This document shows, in pieces, positions 52,731 through 64,000 of a stretch of 64,000 nt of DNA. This DNA is from Cycas panzhihuaensis. Lineage: Eukaryota > Cycadophyta. The notes under the pieces are model-generated. The model was not told the origin of the DNA, ran no database searches, and saw only the letters and a program-made list of their open reading frames with translations. Numbering within the stretch: position 1 is the stretch's first letter; the number at the start of each line of letters is the position of its first letter. The position numbers and the translations under genes are program-made. The DNA lies in contig CM041465.1 of NCBI GenBank assembly GCA_023213395.1, forward strand, positions 183,403,741-183,467,740, written 5' to 3'.

Positions 52731-54290
52731 CTCTGCATGCTCTTTCGCTTCTTCAAATGACTGTGGCTGTAGTCTGCTGAAGAGGGCTCGATGTTGTTGT
52801 TGTTGACTTCTGGTCCTATGTGTGAATATATTTCCTTTTCAATCTTCTATGATTTTGATGTACCATTTTGGTACCTTTTTCTGTGGTGCTTCTGAAACTG
52901 ATTCTTTTGATGAAGGTTCTTCAATAAATTTAGATTCTTCCAGTTTTGGTTCTATTGTCACTCCTGATTCTTCAGCAACCAATTCTTCTTGAGGTTCGAT
53001 TCTAGGCATTCCTTCAATTGTTTGTATTGGAGACTTGACCTCGGATGGAAAATCTTCATTAAAGACTCCATCTCTACTTAACATAGATTTTATTTGTCTT
53101 GGGATCTATGCATTTGTACCCTTTTGAGTTTTTACTATACTCTACCATAACACATTCTATGCATTTTGAATCTAGTTTTGTCCTAGATTTATCTAGAATA
53201 TGTACAAAGGCCTGACTACCAAAGATTCTTAAATTACTTACATCAGGCTTTCTTCCAGTCCAGGCTTCTTCTGGAGTTATCTGTTGCAATGTTGTTATTG
53301 GACTTCGATTGATCAAGTAACAAGTTGTATTCTTGCCTCGCTTGATGGGTCCTCGGAACTTGTTTTTCATGAATCATACTTCTAGCCATTTCCATTATGG
53401 TTCTATTCTTTTGTTCAACTACACCATTTGATTGAGGTGTATGAGGAGTTGTGAACTATCTCCAAATTCCCCTTGCTTTACAGAAGTCAAGGAATTCCTT
53501 TCAGATATATTCCCCTCCATTGCAGACCTGATACATTTAATTTTACATCATGATTCTAACTCTACCTCAGCTTTGAATTCCTTAAATGTATCAAACACAT
53601 CTAACTTATTATGAATGAAATACATCCACACTTTTCTGGTGGAATCATCAATGAAGGTTAAAAAATATCTAGAACCATTTACAGACAGAGGTGTTAGAGG
53701 ACCACACAAGTCTATGTGTATTAACTCTAGTTTCTCTTCAGCATGCCATTTATTAACTCTAAAGGGAAAATGATGTTGTTTTCCACATTGACAGCATTTG
53801 CAAACAAAATCTTCTGATGAGATGGAAGGAAGACCATTTACTACATTATTTTTCTTCATCATTTCTAATCTATCCAAGCGAAGATGTCCATACTTCAAAT
53901 GCCATACTTTATTATTATAGGGATTTACAGCAGAGAATGCTTTTACATCTATGTTGGGATCAACAGGAATGGACAACAATTTGTACAGATCATTGTACTT
54001 CACTCCCTTGGCAATGACAGCACCTCCATTTTTCATATCCAACACACAGCACATTCCCTTTTCATCAAAAATGGTTCTCAAGCCCTTGTTGCTTAGTTGA
54101 GATACTGATAGGAGATTCATCTTGAGTTCAGGTACAAAGAGTACATTCCCAATTTTTTTAACAGAACCTTCCAGGTTTATGGCAATAGTTCCTACTCTTT
54201 CAATACGCAAAAGGTACTTACCTCTAAGCTCGACTACCTTTGATGAATAGCTTTTGATTGACTCGAACCAATCCTTTATGTTTGTCATGT
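52731..54290 (-). pseudogene. pol: Copia-Z protease and integrase
   Basis: Protease reads DVWFVNSGASRHMTNIKDW, so the catalytic Asp of DSGAS is Asn. It continues to NVLFVPELKMNLLSVSQLSN. The GAG-pre-integrase motif is VWHLKYGHLRLDRL ... CKCCQCGKQHHFPF. Integrase has LIHIDLCGPLTPLSVNGSRY and FLTFIDDSTRKVWMYF. Around 53370-53550 the second catalytic region is frame-damaged (SLTSVKQGEFGD-like). It resumes as CYLINRSPITTLQQITPEEA and FVHILDKSRTKLDSKCIEC, then a Glu/Ser-rich linker to RT. Confidence 0.85.
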
Positions 54291-54508
54291 GCCTAGACGC
54301 CCCTGAGTTGACGAACCATACATCAGAGTCATGAAGACTAGCTAATAGAGCAACAACGAAATTTGTTTCTTCTTCTTCTCCTCTAATTATTCCTTGTTGT
54401 AGTTGCAGATAGGTCTTTTCCCTCTCTGAATCTCATCTCTTCTTTGACGTCATTGATACAGATAGTGCCTGACTATCCGCAGTGATAGCAGATATCAAAC
54501 ATTCGACA

Positions 54509-55303
54509 TTAACTTGAAAAGTGACCATGTTTGTCATTGTGGAAGCAAACCTGAGCATCTCTTGGAGTGTACATGCGACCCCAACCTCGATTTTCTAGCC
54601 ATCTTCCACGTGAAGGAGTTCTAAACTTGAATGTGCGTCCTTTTCCTCTGAAGTGCCCTCTTCCTCTTGTGCTTCCTATGTTGAGTCTTGTTGCAAAGGC
54701 ATCTTCTATTTCATCTCCGTATCTTCTATTCTTTTGTTCCTGTCTCATCAACATGCCAATCAGATCATCAAGTGATATTTCTTCAATTATGCCGGTATTG
54801 GTGATGGTATTAATGGTCACATCAAAGGCCTTGGGAAGTTTCCCTATTACCATTTCAACAATTTCCTTTTCTGAAATCTCTTCCCCAGTACTTAGAAGTT
54901 CATTCTGGATAGTGGTAACCTTGTGAATAAAGTCAGCTACAGCGTCTATTTCTTTCATAACCAATTTAAACAATTCTTCTTTCAGAGTAACAACCCTTGC
55001 TCTATTCTTTTGAGCATCGAGATTTTCTAGGGTTTTCCAGATTTGAGAACAAGTGTTTAGTTTGTCTGTATATATCAATAAATAATCAAAAACAAATAGT
55101 TTTAACGTTATTACTCCTACATTATTTCTTTCTTTCCAATTCTTTTGAGCATCTCCTTCAGCATTAGACATTTTTTCTTCTCCTATGGTCAGTTCCCATG
55201 CATTTTTAGCATGTAAGAGGGCTTTCATTTTAATCCTCCATACATTATAGTTATTTCCGGTCAATTTATCAATGTCACTTAGGCTTGGAATCAAGGATGC
55301 CAT
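54509..55303 (-). pseudogene. gag: Copia-Z gag
   Basis: The start MASLIPSLSDIDKLTGNNYN is followed by VWRIKMKALLHAKNAWELTI and the UBN2-type core (KNRARVVTLKEELFKLVMKE, VADFIHKVTTIQNELLSTGE, MVIGKLPKAFDVTINTITNT). The C-terminal Gly/Arg-rich tract (GSTRGRGHFRGKGRTFKFRT) precedes a damaged knuckle (CFHNDKHGHFSS). The frame is open for about 260 codons, unusually good for this window. The region 54291-54508 joining it to protease has stops. Confidence 0.85.
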
Positions 55304-56022
55304 GATGAACTGAGTTGAGGGCAGATTTAAGAAGACTAATAGAGTCAAAAGAATGAATATCAGAGGTTTTAAAGCCTGCAATTAATGCCAGACCATACAA
55401 TTGTACAGATTTCCGTTCATAAATCAAAGTGTATGAATTTGAGAGATGAGTATGTCAAATCGAAGAGAATTTCAAGCCGAGTTCAAATCTACAGTTAGAT
55501 TTTTAAGATCGTTTCTAGTTTGGGAGAAAATTGGCCCGAAAGGTCAAAACTGGCAGCTAGGGTTTTTTGAAGAAATGCTCCAAAAACTTCAAATTTGAGA
55601 AAAACTTCTTTGAAATTGGACTTAATCTCTTTGTATGGCATAGACAATGAGTTTGAAGTAGGTATTACCTAGCAATTTGATGAGATTCGAAAGAAATCTG
55701 CTCTAAAAGCTCTAAATTCGCACGGACTACTCAGAGGGGCAAACCAGCCTCAAAACGACTTCAGATAAATTTGTCACAATTAAAGAAAGTGACGCCCTCG
55801 ATGAGACCTTTAATTTGGCCAAATTTCGTCGAATTCTAACCTCCTTCAAAAATCTGTCTGTACAAGTCCGTACGGTTCTGTATAGTGGAACTTCTATAGT
55901 CTTTTGGCCTTCTGAACTTCGATCTTCATCTTCAACGCTTTGAATCTATCTTTGCCTTCGAGTATTATAATTTTGTTCAACAACCCTTCGACTATTTCTC
56001 TTCAGTCGGGCAAATTTCCCTA
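55304..56022 (-). other. Copia-Z untranslated leader
   Basis: About 720 bp between the PBS and gag with no coding trace. It is moderately A/T-rich. No repeat structure stands out. Confidence 0.6.
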
Positions 56023-56033
56023 CTCTAATACCA

Positions 56034-56236
56034 TGTAGAAAATTAGACCTTCAACTGTGAGGAAGAATGGAATTAGACTCTGTCTCTATTGATGGAGAGA
56101 AACCTCCTTTATATACAGTAGACTTGTAACCGTTACATGATTGTAACATTAAACATAAGAATTAAATATAATGAGGGTCTTAAACACATTGCCCCCTTTC
56201 TCTAATGTTCTTAGGATAAAACATTATATTCTAACA
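56034..56236 (-). repeat. Copia-Z 5' LTR
   Basis: It pairs with 51028-51230. The PBS lies beside it at 56023-56033. Confidence 0.9.
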
Positions 56237-56382
56237 AAAGGGATACAAATTCGAGCTAAAAAATCAAGCAATCTAGCAAGGAACATTATCTGTTCCTAAA
56301 TGGTATGCACATAGGGTTCCATACCTATTTTTCTTCTTGTCAGTACTTGGATTGCTTCTTCTTTTTCCACATAGTGTTCAAC

Positions 56383-57366
56383 ATGAAGACGGCAAGATGC
56401 CAGGAGACATTCTTACCCAAACCAAGGAAAGAATTTGAGGGATTACCTGCTCCATTCAAAACCAAGGTGAAACAAGCAAGCTAGGAGGAGTATATATACC
56501 TAAGTCCTCTCTACTGGGCCTAGGAGTTAATGGAAATCATATTGATGGAATTAAAAAAGGATTGGAAGAAAATTAAACTCAATGCAGAAACTATTCACAT
56601 AATCACAAGACTTCCGAAGGAAGGGGAGGTCCCAATTGCTACAAAACAGTCAGAAGTGGACTGAGAGACTTGGTTAAGGGAATTTTGCCAAGAAAACATT
56701 CAAATCTCGTCAGGTGATATTCGAGTGGCAAATATTAAGGACATAAGACTCTATTGGATAGCAAAAGTTATAAACACACAATTTTTGTCCAAAAGAAAGT
56801 ACACATACATTCTAGGGGGAATGATGCCAATGTTACCAAGGGTTCGTGATGGAGAACGACTGAATTGGTCCGAATTTTTAGCAGTAAATATGGCACAACA
56901 AATAAGAGAGGTGACAACACATCCTTTGAGGCACCCCTCCCTGCTATTTGCAATTTTAATCTATCAATGTCCAGGAATGCAACCTCCCCAACTACCCATT
57001 CACCCACATGAGCTGTTGACAAAACAGTGGGTAAATGCATTTTCGAAAAATACTCAAGATATGGAAATAAAAAGACAAGCGAAAAAGGAAATGACAAAGA
57101 TTTTAAAGTGCCTACAGCAGACTCCAGGCGCTTCCATCCCACATCGCACCAAAGAAACAATATGAAGAAGTTCCAAGAGAAGACGAGATGAAGAGGAACC
57201 AGAAGAAGAAGTTGAAGGAGAACCTTCACTTAGGGAATGGACTAAATTTCCTCCCATGATGGAGACAGGAGCGGCCTTAGGACAGAGTGGGGAAGAAGGA
57301 TACCAAACATTTTTTGAAATTTTGAATAAGCCAAGATGCTCAAACCTTTTTGTTGACCTGGGATAG
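56383..57366 (+). pseudogene. T4 copy of the extra ORF
   Basis: It starts M-K-T-A-R-C-Q-E-T-F and stays aligned with the T1 ORF: KVKQAS then an amber at codon 34 (56482-56484), EEYIY, ITRLPKEGEVPIATKQSEVD, YTYILGGMMPMLPRVRDGER, HPLRHPSLLFAILIYQC and KQWVNAF. It has further stops near codon 46, after SEVD, and at 57163 (TGA where T1 has TGG). The Glu-rich run (RRDEEEPEEEVEGEPS) is kept but the coiled-coil tail seen in T1 is missing. By eye I notice a loose likeness to conserved domains of plant retroelement extra ORFs (Athila type); this is untested. Confidence 0.65.
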
Positions 57367-57367
57367 A

Positions 57368-58302
57368 TGTCGGGGTTAATTTTGGCATATAAACCACGGG
57401 AAAGCTGGAACGTAGGCTTGTACTAACTAGAAGAATGCAGGTACAGATCGTACAAAGGTACGCATAACAAAAAAAATCAGAATTCATGTTGATTGGGTAC
57501 GCAATACATGATGCATATCTTTTCGGGTATACAACACAGGATGCATATCGATCAAGTACGCTAGCACACAGAACGTACCAGAATGGTATCCATGACAAAA
57601 AGGAACTTAAAGGACAGCCAAATTTGATGACGTTAACCAAGCGGAAAGTACGTACGGACGTACAGACGGAAAGGAAGCCATTAAGGATGTTAATCACAAG
57701 ATTAAGTGAAAAGGTACATTGGTAATCAAAATGTATGGTTATGATTTGGGTCATAAGCATTTATTCAAAGGACACCTAAAAGAGGTATTTAATGGTACTT
57801 TTCTTACAAATTCAATAATGAGAGCTGAGTTATTCATTCCATGGCATATTCTCAAGGGTGAGAGCTGAGTAATCATTCCATGAGGCATTCCAAGGGCGGG
57901 AATACTAAGAAGGATGGTACGGTTGTATGATCTAGTAGATACATTTCCTTTTGGAATGCATGTAACAGTGTAGTGTGTATACGACTGGAACATATGCAAG
58001 ATACATTCCAGAACTGAATCTACTGATTTATTACTTAAAAGTGAGAGTTATGTGGAAAATTGTGTACTATGTGTGTTATAATGATTGCATGAGAAATGTA
58101 TAATGATTGGTGTATTACTGTGATGAATTAATATTGGTGATGTGATGAATTAAGGATGGGTATATGATGCTTTATTCTTATAATACTATATACATAGTAA
58201 TTTTAATAATGATCAATGCAAACACAAGCATGTTGACTATATCCTAAGCTAAACTACCAACCAGTGATCCCTTGACAAGTGTAGTGAAACTCAAAGTCAA
58301 TA
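57368..58302 (+). repeat. T4 3' LTR, 935 bp
   Basis: The start TGTCGGGGTTAATTTTGGC follows 'ctgggataga', as in T1 (gggataga then TGTTGGGAC). It ends CCCTTGACAAGTGT...CAAAGTCAATA, the T1 end with CA changed to TA. It includes many GTAC words (for example 57427-57600) and is diverged from the T1 and T2 LTRs. Confidence 0.75.
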
Positions 58303-58791
58303 GTTAGCAAATTAGAGTTAGTGCACTCTGATCTCTGTAGACCCATTGCTCCAAGTTTAATCAATAAAACTAGATATTTTCTCACATTCATTGATGATTT
58401 CTCTAGAAAAGTGTGGATATATTTCCTCTACAGCAAATCTGAAACTTTTGATAAATTTAAAGAATTCAAAGCTGAAGTAGAGTTGGAATGTGGAAACAAG
58501 CTAAAATGCACCAAGTCTGATGGAGGAGGAGAATACACTTCGAAAGAGTTTTAGTTCTTCTACAAAACTCATGGGATACGTCTGCAGATCACAACTCCTT
58601 ACACACCTCAATCCAATGGAGTGGCCAAGCAAATGAACAAGACCATCATGGAGATGGCACAAAACATGATTCATAATAAACAGATCTCAAAAACTTATTG
58701 GGCAGAAGCTGTAAATACAACAATCTATTTGATAAATCAAAGTCTAACTTTTTCCTTAAATAAGACAACTCCAAAAGAAGCATGGACAGTG
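58303..58791 (+). pseudogene. pol: Copia-W integrase fragment
   Basis: KLELVHSDLCRPIAPSLINK, TRYFLTFIDDFSRKVWIYF, KLKCTKSDGGGEYTSKEF, stop, FFYKTHGIRLQITTPYTPQ and SNGVAKQMNKTIMEM. The first two catalytic acids are present (HSD and KSDGG), and the third is Lys in NGVAKQ. It resembles Copia-Z integrase. It is cut on the left by T4 and on the right by the Copia-N LTR. Confidence 0.85.
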
Positions 58792-59157
58792 TGATGATGT
58801 TAATGTCACATGGTCATTTCATAAAGTTAGAATTAGATAAAGTCACTTTTATGTTTGTAACTTTAGGATAAGGTGACTATGCTTAAGTCACTTAAGTGAA
58901 ATGACATAAAGTTCATTTCATTGGAATTTCATATAATCTCATCTGAATGTCATTGGGAGGGAAAACTCAAATTCCAAATCCTAATGAGCATTCTCATTAT
59001 ATAAGTTGAAATTACATGGAGAGTGCTCATATTCTACACTTTTCCTCTTTGAGCTCAAGCTAGTAGCATTTCTCTCATTTAGGACACTGTGCTTGTCTCC
59101 ACTATTTGCCATTGTGTAGTGTTAGTGCACTAGATCCCTAGACCCATTCCCTCAACA
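58792..59157 (+). repeat. Copia-N 5' LTR, about 366 bp
   Basis: The right end TCCCTCAACA is fixed by the PBS that follows. The left end is probably TGATGATG at 58792, where the Copia-W reading stops; a start a few bases later is possible. The TATA box TATATAA lies at 58998-59004. Confidence 0.75.
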
Positions 59158-59159
59158 AG

Positions 59160-59172
59160 TGGTATCAGAGCC
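59160..59172 (+). promoter_or_regulatory. Copia-N primer-binding site
   Basis: TGGTATCAGAGCC, the full plant Met-tRNA site, lies two bases after the LTR. Confidence 0.95.
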
Positions 59173-61222
59173 ATTGGGAGGATCTTAGTGCCACACTCAC
59201 TTGCAAGGAGATTGCAAACTATTTTCTCCTCTTCTTCACCATTCATGTGAAGTGAAGAGTTGAGATTTTTTTTTTAAATCCATTTTTAAAGCTCTTTTTA
59301 GCTGATTTTTAGTACAAATTTATATGTTCTTGTACTATTTTATTTCTGCAGATGAAAGGAAGGAGTGCGGTTGCCTAAAAGCAACCTATTTGCAGGCCTA
59401 AAAGAGCACAGGAATTGCTCATCTTATAACAATTTTCAACCATCTTTTTTAGCCCCAAATTTGGTATTTTTGGCCAACTTTTGGCCCTTTTTTACAGTAA
59501 AAGCCAGATTTCCAAGTTGCAGAAGAAGAAATCAGTGATTTTCACTAATCAGAAGTAGATTTTGAAGTATAAAATCAAACCGTACGGGTGTTGTGTGGGA
59601 TTCTGTACAGTAATATGGTCAAAAAATCAAAGTGCTCAGAATCGCACGAAATTTCACCAGTAGGTGCGTTTTGGCCTCCTAAGCACTTATGTCTACTGGA
59701 GCGACGCGAGATTTTGAGTTTTATGCAGCCACCCTCCAAATTTAAAAATCTCAGTTCTAAAAAAATCTGAGAAGTTTTTTCCTGTTGTAATACATGTTTT
59801 CGGATCTCCTCATCCTGATCTATCATTTGGAATAGGTCTCGCATGAATCTGACGACCCGTTGAAAAGTTACAAGCGTTTTTTGGTTTTCCAGTACATTTT
59901 GGCTATGAGCTAAAACAGACTTTTTGCCTGTTTTCGATAAGATTTTTCAAAAATTTTTGTATATTTGTAAAGGGCAAGTGAAGGGCAACAAATCTGAAAT
60001 TTTTTTACTTTTTCAAAAAAATTTTAAATTTGTGCCATATAGCGATACAACAAATGGTACAGTCTGCCTAACAACAGACTTGGCTTGCTGAAAATTTGAT
60101 TTTTTAATGTACATTGTATTTCTGAAATTTTTAGTTTTTACTCCTTCATTTTAAAAAAATAATAATAATAATTGTATGTAAGAGGGGGATTTTTTTTAAG
60201 ACATTTATAGCCTTTTTGGCTTTTGGCGGCCTATTTTGGCCCTTTTGTAAAAAGAACAAGGCACTTAAATCCTTTGTACTAGCCAATCATCTGGATTTGA
60301 GCAATATCTGATGATTTGGCTCATCATATGTGTATGATTTTAATGATTGCATATACTTGAAGACCTCATTAAGCACCATTTGGGCGCATAGAGTGCCACT
60401 TGAGCACTAGGTGGACACATCATCACTATACTTGGACACAGCAACAACACTTAAGTGGAGTATTTACATTCAGTTTTCAGTTATTTTTACATGTCATTCG
60501 AGAACAAGAGCACTTTCCTTAAAATCAACTGATCTCGACGACTTTATACTGCCAGTTCTTAACTTGTGCGCATACTTGCCTTGGTTGAAATAGACCAAGG
60601 TTGGCCGAAGTCCGGGCCCTAAGGGAGGTGTGAGTTTCATACTGGGTCTAGTCATAATCGATATAGTGGTGGAGGGACAGGGTAGCTATACCTACGGCTT
60701 CCAACCAAGAATTATCCTAGTAACCATCTCCGTCATAGTTGTGGGACATGCACGTGCTTCTCTTTGGAGAGTATATCGCTGCTCATTGGTGAACAGGGTA
60801 AGGACCGACAGTACTTGGGCTCTACGTTTACTTGGATTTCATCACTAAGGAATGGTGCGGGTATCGCGGGTGAAGGCCATTAATTACATATACTAGAAGC
60901 CCCCCTAGGCATCGACACCTCACCTACTTTGAACAGAAGTTAGAGGTTTGGGTTTGTTATACATGCTACATCAGTTTGGTTATCAGTTGTGTGCACCCAC
61001 ATGCCAGCTTCTATATGGGCCTTCTCACTTATCTTGATTAGATCACTTATACCACATACTTATTTGTGATCTCTTTGTGTCTACATCTTACATTGTATTA
61101 CTTCATTATTCCACCTTTCGTCGGTAGACACATTACAAATGTCAGTGACTCCACCATCTTCTACTTAGTGCATTTTCATACACATTTATATATATCACTC
61201 TTATTCATCTTTTCACACCACC
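59173..61222 (+). other. Copia-N long untranslated leader
   Basis: Two kilobases lack coding signs. 59250-60240 is A/T-rich with many T and A runs. 60580-60900 is G/C-richer ('ggccgaagtccgggccc') and may fold. Length and layout parallel the Copia-C leader. Confidence 0.6.
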
Positions 61223-62240
61223 ATGTCGACCAACTTCAAGCAGAATGTGAATTGTATGCTAAAGGAGAAGGAGAACTGGGATATATGGTTCACGGGAGTC
61301 AAGAACGTAGTCAAGTACGAGGGACTCTGGCTGGACCACTTGGAGTCAACCCCGATAGTACCTGCCACCGACACCACACCACAGAGTGGTGGCACACCTC
61401 CAGCTCCTCCACTTAATAATCTGCAACGGCGATAGTGGATCACTGAAGACCAGAAGATCAGAGCTGGGATCCTGCTAGTTACAGATTACTCCTTGCACAA
61501 CCTGATCGATGACACGCAACACAACACTGTCTTCAAGGTCCTCGAAGTCCTCAAAAGAAACTTCGATACTTGATCAAACTTTGAGTTTGTTCATATGGTA
61601 TTGAAGATGAACAAGATGCGAATGCAGAAAGGGCGAGCACATGAAACCATCAATGCTCTTCGCCCCATTAAACATGCCATTGACAGGGATTTTAAGACCC
61701 AATGCATAACTTGGGCCTTCCTAATTCAGTCCAGTCTACACGTTCCTAATTATAAGAACCTGCTACGAAATCTTCAGTCATCTAGCACACTGAAGACCCT
61801 CAACTTTGAAGCATTAGCTAGGAAGTTTATTGAACATAACAAGACCTTTGCTACCAGCTTCCCACTTTCAAATTCACCTCCTAATGCAGCCTTTGAAGCT
61901 GACATGGACGAGGAAGTATACTACACCAAACAACAAGGTCAATCTTCACGCGGAAGAAGAAGAGGTCGCGGAAGAGGCAGGGGAAAGCAACAGGGACAAC
62001 AGTAGAGGTAACAACAAAGTCAGCAGCAAAACAGTAATCAAAAGACTGTTAATTAGAGACAATCAAACAATAATGCTCCCACGTGTCAAAAGTGTAACAA
62101 GAAAGGACACCTTGCAAAAGATTGCCACATTGACTACAACAGATTGCCTCGTCATCAATAACAACAACATCAAGCCCACAATGTTGATGAGAGTCATGAT
62201 GACTTATTTATAGGAGCAAATCTCATTGAGGCACGTATTC
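61223..62240 (+). pseudogene. gag: Copia-N gag, three in-frame stops
   Basis: The start MSTNFKQNVNCMLKEKENW and DIWFTGVKNVVKYEGLWL is a Copia Gag opening. The same frame continues past TAG 61433 and TGA 61573 with FKTQCITWAFLIQSSLHVPN and LNFEALARKFIEHNKTF, then an Arg/Gly-rich run (RGRRRGRGRGRGK). After TAG at 62003 comes a complete knuckle, CQKCNKKGHLAKDC (about 62085-62126). The three stops are the main damage. Confidence 0.88.
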
Positions 62241-64000
62241 AACAAAACAAGGAAGCATCCACTTCATCTGTTGCTTCTAGACCTAAGAGGTACATCGAGG
62301 CACACTATGGCACAGCCATTTGTCAGCTTGATTCGCCACTATCTCGACCTGTTGGACAGGCAAATACTACATCAACATCATCATCAAATTGGGTTATGGA
62401 CACAGGAGCTACCCAGCACATGACTTGTGACCAGGACTTCTTCCAGGATTTTGATTCAGAGGTCACCGGAATAGTACACATGATCGATAAGCTGACACAA
62501 CCTATTCAAGGCATGGGCTCCATACGCCTGAAGCTCCCAGGCCTGCCTAATTTTACTTTAAAAAATGTCTTGTATATTCCCCATCTCAAACAAAACCTTC
62601 TATCACTATCCACACTTGTCTCCCGTGGATTCGACTTGAGTGTCACAGCTAATGATCAAGTTCCTAGTGTTATTCACCCGCCTTCATGTTCTGTGGTGAT
62701 GACTGGGAAACTTGAAGGTAAGCTATTTAGACTAACTGGAACCACGTTGTCTTCTTCCGCATACCAAGTTGTTGCCCCCATCTGTGTCGAAGAAGAACTT
62801 GCATATAATGTCACCTTGACCCATTCCAAGCTGTCCCCAGAAGCTCTCTGGCATGCTCGCAAGGGGCATGTCAAACTTAATTGACTTAAGGAAATCTCCC
62901 ATTCCACTCCAGGTCTGCCCAGATTTTCCTCCAAGTTGTTCAAATGTGAAGCTTGCATTATTGCCAAGTCCCGCCGATAGCCATTTCCCTAGAGTCAATG
63001 GAAAGCTAGTCAGCCTCTTGAATTAGTACACTCAGACATCTGTGGGCCTATGCCTATCCCTTCTCTCACAAGGAAGAGGTACTACATTACATTTATTGAT
63101 GACTTCACTCGAAAGGTATGGGTGACCTTTCTCAAATCAAAAGATGGAGCATTCACAGTATTCAAGGCATTCAAGACTCTCAGAGAGAAGGAATCTGGAT
63201 ATCAGTTGAAGTGTCTCAAGACTGACAATGGTGGCGAATACACTTCAAATGAATTTGAAGACTTCTTGCGTCACCAGGGGATCAAGCATCAAACAACTAT
63301 TGCAAGTACCCCTCAGCAGAATGGCATTGCTAAAAGGGCTAACAAAACCATAATGAATATGGCACGGGCTATGCTCGTCTTCAAGAATGTACCTGCATAT
63401 CTTTGGGCCGAAGCTATTTATACTGCAGTCTACTACATAAACAATATAAGTCCATTGAAGCTCGGCCCGTCTCCAAATGAATGATGGACTGGGCGAACCC
63501 CCACCGTCCATCACTTCAAAATTTTTGGCTCTACTTCTTATGCTCACATTCTTGATAAGCACAGAAATAAGTTCCAACCGCGAGCTTTAAAGGGCATCTT
63601 TGTTGGGTACCCCATGAACAAAAAAGGGTACAAGGTCTTCATTCCAACATTAAAGAAGATCATTATCACTAGGGATGTGGTGTTTGCGAAGATAGAGGAT
63701 CAACTACTTCAACTTGATTCTAAAGCACCATCTCATAGACACAACGATGACCAGGAATATGATGTACAAATTCCAACATTTGGGGGGAAGACACTGAAGA
63801 AATACTTAAAATTTTGGAATTTGACAACAGAGCCCCGGAGGACACTATCCTTGACTCAGATCCTGTGCCAATGTGCGCCAATCCAGCGCCATCTTGGGAG
63901 AATAGCCAAGAATCACCACATCAAGCATCAAAAGGAAAAGGAGTTGCGGAAGAACCACCTTCAATTGCAGGGTCGTCTTCTCCAGCAATGTCATCGACCT
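62241..64000 (+). pseudogene. pol: Copia-N protease and integrase (truncated by window end)
   Basis: Protease has an intact WVMDTGATQHMTCDQDF (62396) and NVLYIPHLKQNLLSLS. The pre-integrase motif LWHARKGHVKLN ends in a TGA (62882); CEACIIAKSRR follows. Integrase has LVHSDICGPMPIPSLTRKRY, CLKTDNGGEYTSNEF and NGIAKRANK, so the third catalytic acid (usually E) is Lys. A TGA at 63482 precedes WTGRTPTVHHFKIFGSTSY and GIFVGYPMNKKGYKVF. At the six-G run 63782-63787 the frame appears shifted by one: DTEEILKILEFDNRAPED lies in the next frame. Confidence 0.88.

Larger units (their letters stand above)
51028..56236 (-). mobile_element. Copia-Z, complete-length Ty1/Copia element
   Basis: The 203-bp LTRs (51028-51230 and 56034-56236) differ at about 9 positions by eye. 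The flanks are aaaga and aaagg, a 5-bp duplication with one change. The PBS is TGGTATTAGAG (56023-56033, minus strand) and the polypurine tract abuts 51230. Gag, protease, integrase, RT and RNase H are all present in order over 4.2 kb, with scattered stops. It is inserted in T4. Confidence 0.92.
50400..58302 (+). mobile_element. T4, 5'-truncated relative of T1, split by Copia-Z
   Basis: It begins in the last codons of integrase (NGSRLKPDLN, stop, near 50442-50475; T1 has NGSRLKPYIE). The 3' spacer with GTAC repeats (to 51027) follows, then a gap filled by Copia-Z (51028-56236), the extra ORF (56383-57366) and a 3' LTR (57368-58302). Gag, protease and RT are missing. A short direct repeat ('gaaaccc.atctcaa') near 50420-50465 marks the truncated end. 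Confidence 0.8.
58792..64000 (+). mobile_element. Copia-N, Ty1/Copia element running off the window
   Basis: A 5' LTR, perfect Met PBS, 2-kb leader, gag, protease and integrase are present in one frame. RT and the 3' LTR lie beyond 64000, so LTR divergence and target duplication cannot be checked. Stops are few and single. The nucleocapsid knuckle and protease active site are intact, making it one of the better-kept elements here. Confidence 0.9.

Noticed and set aside
58303-58791. Possibility that Copia-W is the far part of Copia-C
   Set aside because: It encodes integrase, which Copia-C already has at 22229-22700, and its sequence is closer to Copia-Z, so it is a different element.

Overview
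This 64 kb window looks like intergenic heterochromatin from a large seed-plant genome. Every coding trace I can identify belongs to an LTR retrotransposon: Ty1/Copia, Ty3/Gypsy, or small non-autonomous forms. I found no host gene, tRNA, rRNA, bacterial operon or CRISPR array. Plant origin follows from Met-tRNA primer-binding sites (TGGTATCAGAGC type), plant-type Copia and chromovirus polyproteins, TRIM elements and dense nesting. A gymnosperm or another large genome would fit, but I cannot name the species. Family names used here (Copia-A, X, T1 and so on) are local labels.

Layout. 1-5819: Copia-A (+), gag-pol and 3' LTR. 5838-12100: the 3' half of Copia-B (+), split by the gag-only element X-1 (6523-10806, -). 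12100-13814: a Gypsy fragment V (-) carrying an intact 270-bp TRIM (12165-12434, TSD AATGT). 13815-17623: Copia-Y (-), split by a 406-bp solo LTR (17169-17574, TSD GATAG). 17624-50254: Copia-C (+), same family as Copia-B, split twice, by the Gypsy element T1 (23315-46082, -) and by X-2 (46533-50058, -). T1 is itself split by its pol-less relative T2 (31342-37252, -) and by a chromovirus, G3 (38002-44362, +). 50255-58302: an LTR start, then a 5'-truncated T1 relative, T4 (+), split by a complete Copia-Z (51028-56236, -). 58303-58791: integrase piece W (+). 58792-64000: Copia-N (+), LTR to integrase and running off the window.

How the parts relate. Target-site duplications and resumed reading frames prove most nesting steps, so the relative insertion order can be read directly: Copia-C, then T1, then T2 and G3 inside T1; X-2 is a separate later hit on Copia-C. 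Nearly all coding regions carry in-frame stops, so this is a graveyard. The autonomous-type elements (Copia, T1, G3) show what once supplied RT and integrase. X, T2 and the TRIMs lack these and must have been mobilised in trans.

Most unusual signals: (1) G3 ends in a second PBS plus TRIM-like internal region and LTR, all inside one TSD, which looks like a chimeric cDNA joining a chromovirus and a TRIM; (2) T1 has two Gag-like domains, one on each side of the protease; (3) T1 and T4 share an extra ORF between integrase and 3' LTR with the same start codon and the same amber at codon 34; (4) X elements encode only a Copia-type Gag, placed against the 3' LTR, with a tandem-repeat tail and a leader dotted with GGGCGA hexamers.
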